NCBI GenBank assembly: GCA_016125225.1
Contig: WGME01000017.1
Coordinates: 1 to 64,000, forward strand
Direction of reading: 5' to 3'
From: a bacterium
Lineage (GTDB): Bacteria > Planctomycetota > Planctomycetia > Planctomycetales > Planctomycetaceae
Length of the DNA: 64,000 nucleotides
Shown: one piece after another, positions 17,143 through 26,902 of the stretch
How positions within the stretch are numbered: position 1 is the stretch's first letter
Layout of the letters: the number at the start of each line of letters is the position of its first letter
Notes under the pieces: generated by a model
What the model was told of the DNA's origin: nothing
The model's database searches: none
Seen by the model: only the letters and a program-made list of their open reading frames with translations
Program-made: the position numbers and the translations under genes

Positions 17143-18201
17143 TCACGCGGCTTGGCGATGCTGACGTCGAATCTGATCGCGTTTCGTGGCCCGGTCTTCA
17201 TCGAGGAGATGGTCGAGAATTACCTCGGGCGATGTTCGCAACCAACCGGATAGAGGATGATTGAGCGTGGGCGGCGGGACATCGAAGATGCGATCAAAGT
17301 CCCAGGTGTCGCAAGCCTCGGCGATGCGGGCTTCGCTTTGATGGAAGGCATTCACCACCTGTTCCCACTGGCTCGCGATGGGAACCACCAATGTCGGTTT
17401 GCCGAGCAGAAAGGCTTCCACCGGCGTGGTCAGCCCGGCATTCGTGATCACGGCTTTGGCTGTTCGTAGATCGTGGAGCATACCCGTGCGGCTGGCCGGA
17501 CGAAACTCGACCCAACCGTGACGACCTCGCGGCATTTGCGAGAACCCATAGGCCCGCACCGGTTGTCGGCGGCTGGCGGCCCAGGCCATCAACGCAGCGG
17601 CGTCTTCAAAATGGCAATAGACCAGAATGTGGTCCCCCTGTTCCGGCCGGGCTTGCAGAATCTCCGGGCGTAATACCGGCGGAACGCAGCGAAACGATGC
17701 TGGCTCGAAGTGATAACCGTACAAGCGATCGGCCCCGCAGGTGAAGAGCCGGATCGCGGTCCGTGTCAGCTTCTTCTCCAACACTTGCGATTCGGGGAGC
17801 GGCACGGCCCGGTCGAACAAGGTCACCTGCCGAGAGATGGCGATCACTTCACAATGCGGCCCAATCAAGGGACTCGCCGTAATGGGTTCGAAGTCGCTGA
17901 GGATCAGTTCCGGCTGAAAGGTCTGCACCAGTTTGCGGACGCGATTCAGGCTGGTCATGAATGCGGGGAAATTGCGGAGCCAGCTGCGGAACGTTTTGCC
18001 ATAGTCGGTCCGACCCTGCTCGACGATATAGGGCAACCCGGTGAGATGCCGGTGCCAGCGGAATGTGTAGTCGCCGGTGGGCTGTGGTCCCGAAGTCACC
18101 AGCCGGACCTCGTGCCCGCGCTGTTCGAGCAGCGGAATCAGGACGGCTGCCTTGGAAAGATGCCCCTGCCCTTGCGAATTGGCTCCGTAGAGAATCCGCA
18201 T
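17143..18201 (-). CDS. glycosyltransferase family protein (GT28/GT-B-like)
   Basis: 352 residues from ATG 18201. The start MRILYGANSQGQGHLSKAAV has the glycine-rich GQGHL motif and the C-terminal half has ITNAGLTTPVEAFLLGKPTL, as in UDP-sugar-dependent GT-B enzymes related to MurG and the MJ1255-type family. No membrane segment is seen; it probably acts at the cytoplasmic membrane face. The acceptor is unknown. The 12-codon extension upstream looks non-conserved. Confidence 0.85.
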   Translation of the reverse strand: MRILYGANSQGQGHLSKAAVLIPLLEQRGHEVRLVTSGPQPTGDYTFRWHRHLTGLPYIVEQGRTDYGKTFRSWLRNFPAFMTSLNRVRKLVQTFQPELILSDFEPITASPLIGPHCEVIAISRQVTLFDRAVPLPESQVLEKKLTRTAIRLFTCGADRLYGYHFEPASFRCVPPVLRPEILQARPEQGDHILVYCHFEDAAALMAWAASRRQPVRAYGFSQMPRGRHGWVEFRPASRTGMLHDLRTAKAVITNAGLTTPVEAFLLGKPTLVVPIASQWEQVVNAFHQSEARIAEACDTWDFDRIFDVPPPTLNHPLSGWLRTSPEVILDHLLDEDRATKRDQIRRQHRQAA

Positions 18202-18326
18202 TGTTCCCCCTGCTGCGGCCGTTGCCGCTTCGCGCACACCGACCCGCGCGGACCACCCCTGCAGGAGTTATCGGCAACCTGGCAGACTTTTCCGCAGAGA
18301 AAGACCCTGCGGGCCATGACGATTTT

Positions 18327-18992
18327 TCAGGCCGATTTCGGGCCGATCAATTCCAGGATGTAAGGATCGGCAAGGCTGCCCGCGATGTGGCGAGCACCCG
18401 CGAAGTCATGGGCGGCGGTGAATTCGTGGGGAATCGAGACCACATGGGCTCCGGCGGCAACAGCCGCGGCGGTGCCGGCCTGGCTGTCTTCCATCACCAG
18501 CATTTCGGCCGGGTCGACCGACAGCATGCGGGCCGCTTTCAGATAAATCTCCGGGTTCGGCTTTCCCTGAGTCACGTCTTCAGCGGTGAGTGTGATGCAG
18601 AACCGTGGCAACAGGGAAAATTGTCCGAGCACGTCGTTCAAGTAGTACCGCGGAGAGCTCGTCGCCACACCCTTGGGCAAACCGTGTTGTTCAATATGAT
18701 CGAGCAATTCAAACAACCCGGGCATGGGAGCCAGTCGCGTCGCTAACATCGCATGAAAGATTTCGCGGGATTCTTCCAGCAATGCTTCGGGCGATTCATC
18801 GAGTTTGAGATAGGCCACTAGCGATTTGAATGACTCCATGGGTCGGCGGCCGATCAGCACATTCATGACCTCAATTGTCATTTCATGGCCACGACGGCGG
18901 AGCAGTTCGCCCCCCGCTTCGAAGAAGACGTGTTCGGTGTTGAACATTAAGCCGTCAAGATCAAAGCAGACGGCACGAATCGGGGTGGTCAT
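18327..18992 (-). CDS. HAD superfamily hydrolase (beta-phosphoglucomutase-like subfamily)
   Basis: 221 residues. Motif I is FDLDGLMFNTE (nucleophile Asp and acid Asp), motif II GVATSSPR, motif III K in TQGKPNPEIYL, and motif IV VMEDSQAG. The cap between motifs I and II fits subfamily IA. The function is phosphatase or phosphomutase on a small phosphorylated metabolite; the substrate cannot be read. It is followed on the same strand, across about 125 bases, by the glycosyltransferase. Confidence 0.9.
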   Translation of the reverse strand: MTTPIRAVCFDLDGLMFNTEHVFFEAGGELLRRRGHEMTIEVMNVLIGRRPMESFKSLVAYLKLDESPEALLEESREIFHAMLATRLAPMPGLFELLDHIEQHGLPKGVATSSPRYYLNDVLGQFSLLPRFCITLTAEDVTQGKPNPEIYLKAARMLSVDPAEMLVMEDSQAGTAAAVAAGAHVVSIPHEFTAAHDFAGARHIAGSLADPYILELIGPKSA

Positions 18993-19072
18993 GCGGTTCC
19001 GTTTCCTATCGGTCGGTGTGAGCCATTTGTTTCGGGTGAGCGCTCACCAATGAGGATCATGAATGCGTGTTA

Positions 19073-19149
19073 GCCACAAAAAACACAGAGAACACAAAAG
19101 TGAAAGGCGTTTGAATTTCACTTTTGAGACTTTTGTGCCTGCTTGTGGC
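19073..19149. repeat. imperfect long hairpin repeat, copy 1
   Basis: An AT-rich inverted unit in the 205-base gap between the HAD and glcF genes. It begins GCCACAA and ends TTGTGGC, with an inner GTGAAA ... TTTCAC pair. It shares its layout (GCC-R-CAAAAA, CAAAAGTGA, CTTTTGTGCCT) with the element at 55025-55103, so it is a dispersed intergenic repeat family, possibly acting as a bidirectional terminator. Confidence 0.65.
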
Positions 19150-19197
19150 CCCTTGCCTTTTTTTGTCATTATTCCAATTGCGATTGATGGCGTTGCG

Positions 19198-20577
19198 TTA
19201 ATGGCTTGTGGTGGGCGTTAACCATTTTGGTAGCGTCTGGCGGTAGCTCCAGTCGAGGATTTCCAGCGGATGGACGACCGGGATGGGCGAGCCGGTTTCG
19301 CGCAAAGCGGCCTGCATCTGCAACGTGCAACCGGCATTTCCGCTGATCACCATTTCTGCCCCGGTGGCGAGGATGTTGTCGATCTTGCGGCGGGCCAGGC
19401 GGTCGGCCATTTCCCCTTCCGTCAGATTATAGCTTCCCGCAGCTCCGCAGCAGATCTCCGATTCCGCGAGGGGCACCAGCTTCAACCCCGGCACCTGGGC
19501 CAGGAGCGAGCGAGGCTGTTCACGGATCTTCTGGGCATGGCACAAATGGCAGGCATCATGATAAGTCGCTGTGTACGGGACCGCACCGGTCGGTTGTACC
19601 AATCCCAACTCGGCCAGGAACTCGGAGACATCACTAATCTTGCCGGCAAATGTCGATAAGGTCTCGCAGACGGCGGGATCATTCCCCGCAACTTCGTGAG
19701 CCATGTGCCCGTAGTCTTTGAGCATCGATCCGCAACCCGCGACGTTGACGATCACCGCGTCAAAGCCCTCGGCTCCTAAAGCCCGTTGATTGCGTAGGGC
19801 GAACTCCAGCGCAGGCTGACCGGCCCCACTGTGATAGTGAATGGCACCGCAACAGACCTGCGATTGCGGTATCACCACATCACAGCCATTGGCCTGCAGC
19901 ACGCGGGCGGTTGCCCAGTTGACGTGGTGGAACATCGCATCGGCGACGCAGCCGGTAAAGAGTGCGACCCGTGCTCGCCGTGGTCCGATCGCGGGCAGAA
20001 TATCGGGCAGGTGCGGCTCACGTGATCGTAAACGGGGCAGCAGACGGTGCATCCGGCGGAGCGGTTCGGGCAACAGTTTCAGTAAGCCCGCCCGTTCGGC
20101 CAACCGATCGAGTTTCAGTGTCTGTGCCAGTTTCGCTGGCCACAGCGTCCACTTCAGGCGGCGCGGATAGGGGAATAAACCGTACAACACCCAACGTTCG
20201 AACCAATGACGGGGAGCCCCGGTCTTCTGTCGTTCAGCAGCCCGCATTTCAACCCGGAACGGTTCGATCAAACGGCCGTACTGCACACCACTCGGGCACG
20301 CCGATTCACAACTGCGGCAATCGAGACACAAATCGAGATGACGGCCGACGGCGTCACTCATTTCGAGGCGACCATCGGTGACCGCGCGCATCAAGTAAAT
20401 GCGACCACGCGGGCTGTTGTTTTCATCGCCGGTTTCGAGATACGTCGGGCAGGCCGCCGTGCAGAGACCGCAATGCACGCAGTCCAGGAATTTGTCGTAG
20501 TCAACTGTGGACCCGAGTGTGGGCAAGGGAGGCGACGCCGCGGGTGAAGTCGGCGAAACAGGTCCGGTGGTGTTCAT
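19198..20577 (-). CDS. glcF: glycolate oxidase iron-sulfur subunit GlcF
   Basis: 459 residues from ATG 20577 (MNTTGPVSPTS). Two 4Fe-4S motifs are visible: CVHCGLCTAACPTYLETG and CLDCRSCESACPSGVQYG. Two CCG domains follow (VCCGAIHYHSGA and ICCGAAGSYN, with the C-x-H-H-like CHLCHAQ region). It passes electrons from flavin-bound glycolate oxidation into the respiratory chain with GlcD and GlcE. It follows glcE on the same strand after a gap of about 58 bases. Confidence 0.93.
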   Translation of the reverse strand: MNTTGPVSPTSPAASPPLPTLGSTVDYDKFLDCVHCGLCTAACPTYLETGDENNSPRGRIYLMRAVTDGRLEMSDAVGRHLDLCLDCRSCESACPSGVQYGRLIEPFRVEMRAAERQKTGAPRHWFERWVLYGLFPYPRRLKWTLWPAKLAQTLKLDRLAERAGLLKLLPEPLRRMHRLLPRLRSREPHLPDILPAIGPRRARVALFTGCVADAMFHHVNWATARVLQANGCDVVIPQSQVCCGAIHYHSGAGQPALEFALRNQRALGAEGFDAVIVNVAGCGSMLKDYGHMAHEVAGNDPAVCETLSTFAGKISDVSEFLAELGLVQPTGAVPYTATYHDACHLCHAQKIREQPRSLLAQVPGLKLVPLAESEICCGAAGSYNLTEGEMADRLARRKIDNILATGAEMVISGNAGCTLQMQAALRETGSPIPVVHPLEILDWSYRQTLPKWLTPTTSH

Positions 20578-20635
20578 CCTGGCGATCAATCTCGGCGAGA
20601 AACTTGCAAGCGGCACGCAACTCTGTTGTAGCAGA

Positions 20636-21871
20636 TCAGGCAGAGATCGGCACGCGATCGATGAACCGGCCGGGACTCAGCAATCCCTGCGGATCGAGTT
20701 GTCGTTTCAATTGCTGCATGATCCCCCAGGCGGGTTCCGGCTGCCCACACATCGGCAAATCATCCTGCCATTCGGGGTCACAATGCAGGATCTGCAGATT
20801 GCCCGTGTGAGCCGAGGCGAACTGCTGTAACGGCTGCAAAAGTGTCAATGCCTGATCACGCGAGGCGGCGGCTTCGGGAAATTGACCGATGATCACCCCG
20901 TTGCCGGCATGGCATTGCACGGCGACATCGAGCCGATTCGCTAACTCGGCGAACTCCCAGCAGCGGGACGGACGCAGATTCGCTTGGAATGTGAGCGGCT
21001 CATCGGTAGGAACCTGAAATTCCGTCAAGGCGGCCGTGAGAGTCCGGGCGTCCTGGTCGAGCAATTGTTCGATCTGCTGCACACCAAACGGGACCGTTTC
21101 TTTGCGGAGGACATCCAGCTGCCAGGCCACTTCGCGGGATGTTCCTTCCACCAGAATCGCCAATACCGGGCAATCGGTGGGCAATGGCAACCGGGACTCC
21201 GTCGCGACCAACTTCGCGGCAGGAACATCGAGCATTTCCAAGGCCATCGGCCGCGCGGCCGAAGTGAGTAGCCGTTCGAGAACATTTTCCATTTCGGCAA
21301 AGGTATCGAAGGTCAGCCACCACCAACCGGCGGCTTCGGGCAGAGGTTTGACCTTCAAGGTGACTTGAGTGATGACGGCCAGGGTGCCTCGCGATCCAAT
21401 CAGCAGTTTGCACAGATCGTAACCGGCGACATTCTTGACGACACGGCCGCCCGATTTGAACAACGAACCTTGGGCATCAATCGCCGAGCAACCGATCAGG
21501 TAATCGCGCAGAGTTCCCGACCCGTGACGCCGTGGGCCTGATGCATTGCAGGCAATGGCTCCGCCGATCGTTGCACGCACCGGTTGAGCGATATCGACCG
21601 GCAGTTGCTGGCGCTCGGCCACCAACAGCCGCTGCAATTCTTCAATCCGCATGCCCGCTTCGACGGTGATGGTCAAATCCCGAGCCGGGTAATCGACCAC
21701 GCGGGTCAGTTCACGGCTATCGATCTGGCAATCCGATTCTGCGGAAAAGCCAAAATGTAACGACGTGCGACCGCCGACGGGTAACAGCTTCTGTCGGGCT
21801 GCCGCGGCGTTCTCTGCCATCCAGCGTGCCAGTTCCGTCTGTGTGGCTGGCACGAATTCCGCGACCGACAT
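20636..21871 (-). CDS. glcE: FAD-binding glycolate oxidase subunit GlcE
   Basis: 411 residues from ATG 21871. The FAD-binding type 4 (PCMH) domain shows VGGRTSLHFGF, TVEAGMRIEELQRLL, GGAIACNASGPRRHGSGTLRD and GGRVVKNVAGYDLCKLLIG. The length and order match GlcE rather than the ~480-residue GlcD. The frame extends to 22117 but the first 82 codons are not conserved. With GlcF it oxidises glycolate to glyoxylate; no glcD is present in the window. Confidence 0.9.
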   Translation of the reverse strand: MSVAEFVPATQTELARWMAENAAAARQKLLPVGGRTSLHFGFSAESDCQIDSRELTRVVDYPARDLTITVEAGMRIEELQRLLVAERQQLPVDIAQPVRATIGGAIACNASGPRRHGSGTLRDYLIGCSAIDAQGSLFKSGGRVVKNVAGYDLCKLLIGSRGTLAVITQVTLKVKPLPEAAGWWWLTFDTFAEMENVLERLLTSAARPMALEMLDVPAAKLVATESRLPLPTDCPVLAILVEGTSREVAWQLDVLRKETVPFGVQQIEQLLDQDARTLTAALTEFQVPTDEPLTFQANLRPSRCWEFAELANRLDVAVQCHAGNGVIIGQFPEAAASRDQALTLLQPLQQFASAHTGNLQILHCDPEWQDDLPMCGQPEPAWGIMQQLKRQLDPQGLLSPGRFIDRVPISA

Positions 21872-22138
21872 ACGCCGACTCAATCCGATACGAGGGGAAG
21901 CTGCACGTTCACAATGTGATGTCAGGAACGGTGAGAACATCCACTCGTACAGCGAGGCACACGATACCAATCGTGCCGAATTGAGAACAGCCTGACGAAA
22001 TGGTTTTCGCCCGGCTTCGATCTTCCGCAAGGGCTTACTGCTGCAACAAAATATGGCAAATTGCTGTTCAGTGATCACTCGGTCCGTTAAACTCAACGCA
22101 TCATTCACATCAGTCAATTCATCCGGGACATTCTCTCC

Positions 22139-25027
22139 ATGAGCAGTGCTCCTTTACCTCAGGTACGACGTGTTTACACACCGGCGATTGGTCCGCGACT
22201 GAAGCCGCTGTTGATTGTGGTATTGCTGCTGGTTTCGCTGCTGGGGGCGAATTCGCTGTACCTGGCCAGTATTACGGCTTTGGAATACTGGTCCCAGCAT
22301 GTCTACCAGAACTACTTCTACCAGGTGATGTTCCTCGTCCACCTGGCTTTGGGGTTGCTGCTGGTCGTCCCGTTTGTGGTCTTTGGTGTGGTCCATCTCG
22401 TGACCTCGCGGAAGCGGCCGAACTGGCGGGCCGTGCGCATTGGCTATGTCCTATTCGCTGCCGGTTTGCTCACGTTGATTTCCGGTTTGCTGCTGATGCG
22501 CGTCGCCGGGTTCGATTTGAAACATCCCCTGGCACGCCCGATTGTCTACTGGCTGCATGTGGCGGCCCCGCTGTTTGCCGGTTGGTTGTACTGGCTGCAC
22601 CGTCTTGCCGGGCCACGGATTCAATGGAAATGGGGGCTGGGGTATTTGGGACTGGTCGCTGCCGCCTGCCTGATCGCCGTGGGTATGCACTCGCAAGATC
22701 CGAAAAACTGGAACGTCGCCGGACCCGAATCGGGCGAGCAGTATTTCCATCCGTCACTGGCCCGCACCGCCACGGGGAACTTTATTCCCGCTGATACGTT
22801 GATGATGGATGACTATTGCCTGCGGTGTCACAAAGATGCCTATGACGGCTGGTTCCACAGTTCGCACCACATCAGTTCGTTCAACAACCCGACCTATCTG
22901 GCCAGTGTGCGGGAAACACGCACCGTCTCATTCAATCGCGACGGCAATGTGCAGGCCTCTCGCTGGTGTGCCGGGTGTCACGATCCAGTCCCGTTCTTCA
23001 GCGGTGCGTTCGATGACCCAAAATTTGACGACGTGAAACATCCCACGGCACAGGCCGGCATCACCTGCACCACGTGCCATGCGATCACCCATGTGAACAG
23101 TGCCCGTGGCAATGCCGACTTTGTGATCGAAGAGCCTTCCCATTATCCGTTCGCCAAAAGCGACAACGTGTTCCTCAAGTTTGTGAACGAACAACTGGTG
23201 AAGGCCAAGCCCGAGTTCCACAAGAAGACGTTCCTGAAGCCGTTCCACAAGACGGCCGAGTTCTGCTCGACGTGCCATAAGGTGCATCTGCCCTATGAAC
23301 TCAACAACTACAAAGAATTCTTACGCGGCCAGAACCATTACGATCCGTATCTATTGAGCGGGGTTTCGGGACACGGAGCCCGCAGCTTTTATTATCCGGA
23401 AGTCGCCCAGACGAATTGCTCGGGCTGCCATATGCCGTTGCAGGCTTCGCACGATTTCGGCGCGAAGTTCTTCGATGGCAAAGGCGAACTGCAGATTCAC
23501 AACCATCTCTTTCCAGCGGCGAATACCGGCATCGCCTTCCTGAAGAACCAACCCGAGATCGTCGCCAAACATCAGGAATTCCTGAAGGGGACCATGCGGG
23601 TCGATATCTTCGGCATCAAGGAAGGGGGCACGATTGACAGCCCGCTGACAGCACCATTGCGACCCGAAACACCTACACTGAAACCGGGCAGCGACTACCT
23701 CTTGGAAACCGTCGTCCGCACGATGAAACTCGGCCACCTCTTTACCCAGGGAACCGTCGATTCCAATGAAGTCTGGGTGGAAGTCAAAATCACGAGTGGT
23801 GACCGCCTGATTGGCCACAATGGCCGAATTGCAGACGATGGGCATGTTGACCCGTACGCCCACTTCATCAATGTCTTCATGCTCGACCGGCATGGCAATC
23901 GGATCGATCGCCGCAATCCGCAGGACATTTTCGTGCCTCTTTACAACCACCAGATTCCGCCCGGTGCGGGGCAAGTGGTGCATTACGGGTTCAAGTTGCC
24001 GCAGGATGTCGATGCCCCGGTCACGATTGAAATGGCGTTGAAATACCGCAAGTTCGACCAGACTTACATGGACTTCGTAACGAAGTCGGCGAAGCCGGGC
24101 GATCTCCCCATTCGCGGTTATACCCCGGGTGAACCCTACATCAACGAATTGCCCATCACGACCTTGGCGGTTGACCAGATCACATTGCCGGTGGAAGGTG
24201 TGGAGGCGGTGGTCAGCAACGACAAGTCGCCCATCATCGAATGGCAGCGCTGGAATGATTACGGCATCGGCCTGCTACTGGAAGGGCAGTCGCAAGGCAG
24301 CCGCGGTGAGTTGCGACAGGCGGAAGAAGCCTTTACCCATGTCGAACAGCTCGGCCGGTACGATGGGGCTTTGAATCTCGGTCGGGTCTACTTCAATGAA
24401 GGTCGGTTGGAAGATGCGACGGCGGCGGTTCAACGAGCCGCTCAATTCAGCGATCCCCCCGCTCCCGTCTGGACCATGTCCTGGCTGTCAGGCATGATTA
24501 ATCAGCAGCAGGGGCGACTGGACGAAGCGATCGAAAACTTCCGCAATGTCCTCACCATGAAGACGGAAGAAACCGTCAAGCGGAAGTTCGACTTCAGTCT
24601 CGATTACGAGGTGATCAATCAACTCGGACAAGCCCTGTTTGCCCGCGCCAAGCAACTGCGGGGTGAAGATCAGTCCGCTCAGCGAGAAGACTTGCTTCAC
24701 GATGCCGTGCAGCAACTCCAGGCGACTTTGAAGATCGATCCCGAAAACGTCACGGCCCATTACAATCTCGGATTGTTGTATGCCACTTTGGGCGATACGG
24801 AACAAGCCAAGACGCATCAGGCATTACACGCCCGCTACAAACCCGATGACAACGCCCGCGATTCGGCGATTGCGGCCGCCCGCAAGAAATACCCTGCCGC
24901 CAATTTCGCGGCGGAAGCCCTGGTGATCTATCCGCTGCAGCGTCAGGGAACGCCGGGCATTGAATCGGCCGATCAGCAACCCCTACGAACCGCCACGGCT
25001 GCGGAAACTCAGGACCGTGTCCCATGA
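22139..25027 (+). CDS. membrane pentahaem cytochrome c with TPR domain
   Basis: 962 residues. The N-terminus has about five membrane segments (between residues 22 and 185). The next region carries five CxxCH haem sites: CLRCH, CAGCH, CTTCH, CSTCH and CSGCH (about residues 227-435), plus extra histidines (HSSHH) that could ligate haem. A beta-rich middle and TPR-like helices (about 720-900) follow. The likely role is envelope electron transfer; the donor and acceptor are unknown. It overlaps the next gene by 4 bases (ATGA), implying an operon with the CRTAC1 genes. Confidence 0.85.
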   Translation: MSSAPLPQVRRVYTPAIGPRLKPLLIVVLLLVSLLGANSLYLASITALEYWSQHVYQNYFYQVMFLVHLALGLLLVVPFVVFGVVHLVTSRKRPNWRAVRIGYVLFAAGLLTLISGLLLMRVAGFDLKHPLARPIVYWLHVAAPLFAGWLYWLHRLAGPRIQWKWGLGYLGLVAAACLIAVGMHSQDPKNWNVAGPESGEQYFHPSLARTATGNFIPADTLMMDDYCLRCHKDAYDGWFHSSHHISSFNNPTYLASVRETRTVSFNRDGNVQASRWCAGCHDPVPFFSGAFDDPKFDDVKHPTAQAGITCTTCHAITHVNSARGNADFVIEEPSHYPFAKSDNVFLKFVNEQLVKAKPEFHKKTFLKPFHKTAEFCSTCHKVHLPYELNNYKEFLRGQNHYDPYLLSGVSGHGARSFYYPEVAQTNCSGCHMPLQASHDFGAKFFDGKGELQIHNHLFPAANTGIAFLKNQPEIVAKHQEFLKGTMRVDIFGIKEGGTIDSPLTAPLRPETPTLKPGSDYLLETVVRTMKLGHLFTQGTVDSNEVWVEVKITSGDRLIGHNGRIADDGHVDPYAHFINVFMLDRHGNRIDRRNPQDIFVPLYNHQIPPGAGQVVHYGFKLPQDVDAPVTIEMALKYRKFDQTYMDFVTKSAKPGDLPIRGYTPGEPYINELPITTLAVDQITLPVEGVEAVVSNDKSPIIEWQRWNDYGIGLLLEGQSQGSRGELRQAEEAFTHVEQLGRYDGALNLGRVYFNEGRLEDATAAVQRAAQFSDPPAPVWTMSWLSGMINQQQGRLDEAIENFRNVLTMKTEETVKRKFDFSLDYEVINQLGQALFARAKQLRGEDQSAQREDLLHDAVQQLQATLKIDPENVTAHYNLGLLYATLGDTEQAKTHQALHARYKPDDNARDSAIAAARKKYPAANFAAEALVIYPLQRQGTPGIESADQQPLRTATAAETQDRVP

Positions 25028-26871
25028 CTTTGCCGCCTCCCGTTCTCGAATCCGATCAACCCGATGATGCCGTCATTGGTCGAGCCCTGAAATGGTCGCT
25101 TGCAGTGATGGCAACATTCGCCGTGGCCATCGCCGTGCTGCTGTGGGTGCTGCAACCGAAAGCCCCTGCCGTGGCCGCAAAGCCACAGGCGGTCACATTG
25201 CCGGAAACCCGCACGCTGCCACAGCTAGCGATTCCGAAAATCCCGTTCGTCGACATCACCGTCACAGCGGGCATTCAATTCGTGCATCATGCTGGGGCGA
25301 CAGGAGACAAGCTGTTGCCGGAAACGATGGGGAGCGGCGTCGCGTGTTTCGATTTTGACAACGATCAGGATGCTGACCTGTTGTTCATCAACTCCCGGTC
25401 GTGGCCTTGGGACCCGGCTCCCAAACAACCGCCGACATTGGCCCTCTACCAGAACGATGGCCAGGCTCACTTCACCGATGTCACCGCCGATGTCGGCCTG
25501 GATGTCTCGTTGTACGGCATGGGTGTCGCGGTCGCCGATTATGATCACGATGGTGATTGCGACATTTTCGTCACGGCAGTCGGAGCGAACCACCTCTTCC
25601 GGAACGACAACGGCCGGTTCGTCGATGTCACCAGCGAAGCGGGGGTGGCCGGTGCGGAAACGGAATGGAGCACCAGTGCGAGCTGGTTCGACTACGACCG
25701 CGATGGCGATCTCGACTTGTTCGTGGCGAACTATGTGAAGTGGTCGCGCGAAGGCGATTTAGCCCAGGATTTCCGGCTGGTCGGTCTCGGCCGCGCTTAT
25801 GGCCCCCCCTTCGCGTTTCAGGGAACTTACCCGTATCTCTATCGCAACGAAGGCAACGGGAAGTTCACCGAGGTGGCCGAACAAGCCGGGTTGCACATTC
25901 AAAACCCGGCGACCGATGTTCCCATGGCGAAGTCGCTGGGAGTGCTGGTTCACGATCTCGATCAGGACGGCTGGCTCGATCTGGTGGTCGCCAACGATAC
26001 CGTGCAGAACTTCCTGTTCCACAACCAGCAGAATGGCACCTTCACGGAAATGGGGGCCGCCAGCGGCGTGGCTTTTGATTCCGCTGGCAACGCCCGCGGG
26101 GCGATGGGTATCGATGCCGCTTACTTCCGTAACGATGCCGCCCTGGGCATTGCCATCGGCAACTTCTCGAATGAAATGACCGCCCTGTATGTGGCGAACG
26201 GCCCGTCGCTGCAATTCACCGATGATGCGATTCCCACAGGGTTGGGTCCCCCCAGCCGTCTCGATCTGAAATTTGGCGTCATCTTCGCCGACTTTGATCT
26301 CGATGGCCGGCCCGATCTCGCGGCGGCGAATGGTCACTTGGAAGAAGAAATTCATCAGGTGCAGTCGAGTCAGCATTATGCCCAACCGCCGCACCTCTTC
26401 TGGAATTGCGGACCCGAGCAAACCACGGAATTTGTGTTGCTCGATCAGACCAGCGTCGGGCCAGATCTTTTGAAACCGATGGTCGGCCGCGGCTTGGCCA
26501 CCGCCGATTTTGATGGGGACGGCGATCTCGATCTGGTGTTGACCGCAAATCGTGGCTCACCGCGTTTGCTCAGAAACGATCAGGCCCTGTCGCACCACTG
26601 GCTACGGATTCACTGTGTTGATCCGCAGCTGCCCGAAGCGATTGGCACAGTGGTCGAAGTCGACAGCGGCGGTCGCACATTGCGGCAGGTCGTCTCGCCG
26701 GTGCGCGGGTATCTTTCGCAATCCGAGTTCCCGTTGACGTTCGGACTGGGCCCGTCCACCGAGGTCACCGAAGTACGCTTCCTCTGGCCAGATGGCACAC
26801 GACAAACTCTCGACAGCCTGCCGGTTGACCAGTTGCACCAGATCACCAAGGCCACTGACCAATTGCCCTGA
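25024..26871 (+). CDS. CRTAC1 family protein (FG-GAP/VCBS propeller plus UnbV/ASPIC domain)
   Basis: 615 residues. One N-terminal membrane segment (SLAVMATFAVAIAVLLWVL) anchors a series of Ca-binding-type repeats (FDFDNDQDADLLFINS, DYDHDGDCDIFVT, DYDRDGDLDLFVANY, DLDQDGWLDLVVAND, DFDGDGDLDLVLT), forming a seven-bladed propeller. The C-terminus (GTVVEVDSGGRTLRQVVSPV...FGLG) is an ASPIC/UnbV domain. It faces outside the cytoplasmic membrane. It is translationally coupled to the haem protein gene. The ligand is unknown. Confidence 0.88.
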   Translation: MTLPPPVLESDQPDDAVIGRALKWSLAVMATFAVAIAVLLWVLQPKAPAVAAKPQAVTLPETRTLPQLAIPKIPFVDITVTAGIQFVHHAGATGDKLLPETMGSGVACFDFDNDQDADLLFINSRSWPWDPAPKQPPTLALYQNDGQAHFTDVTADVGLDVSLYGMGVAVADYDHDGDCDIFVTAVGANHLFRNDNGRFVDVTSEAGVAGAETEWSTSASWFDYDRDGDLDLFVANYVKWSREGDLAQDFRLVGLGRAYGPPFAFQGTYPYLYRNEGNGKFTEVAEQAGLHIQNPATDVPMAKSLGVLVHDLDQDGWLDLVVANDTVQNFLFHNQQNGTFTEMGAASGVAFDSAGNARGAMGIDAAYFRNDAALGIAIGNFSNEMTALYVANGPSLQFTDDAIPTGLGPPSRLDLKFGVIFADFDLDGRPDLAAANGHLEEEIHQVQSSQHYAQPPHLFWNCGPEQTTEFVLLDQTSVGPDLLKPMVGRGLATADFDGDGDLDLVLTANRGSPRLLRNDQALSHHWLRIHCVDPQLPEAIGTVVEVDSGGRTLRQVVSPVRGYLSQSEFPLTFGLGPSTEVTEVRFLWPDGTRQTLDSLPVDQLHQITKATDQLP

Positions 26872-26902
26872 AGCGGCAGCAAATTAAATTGTTCTTCCAG
26901 AC

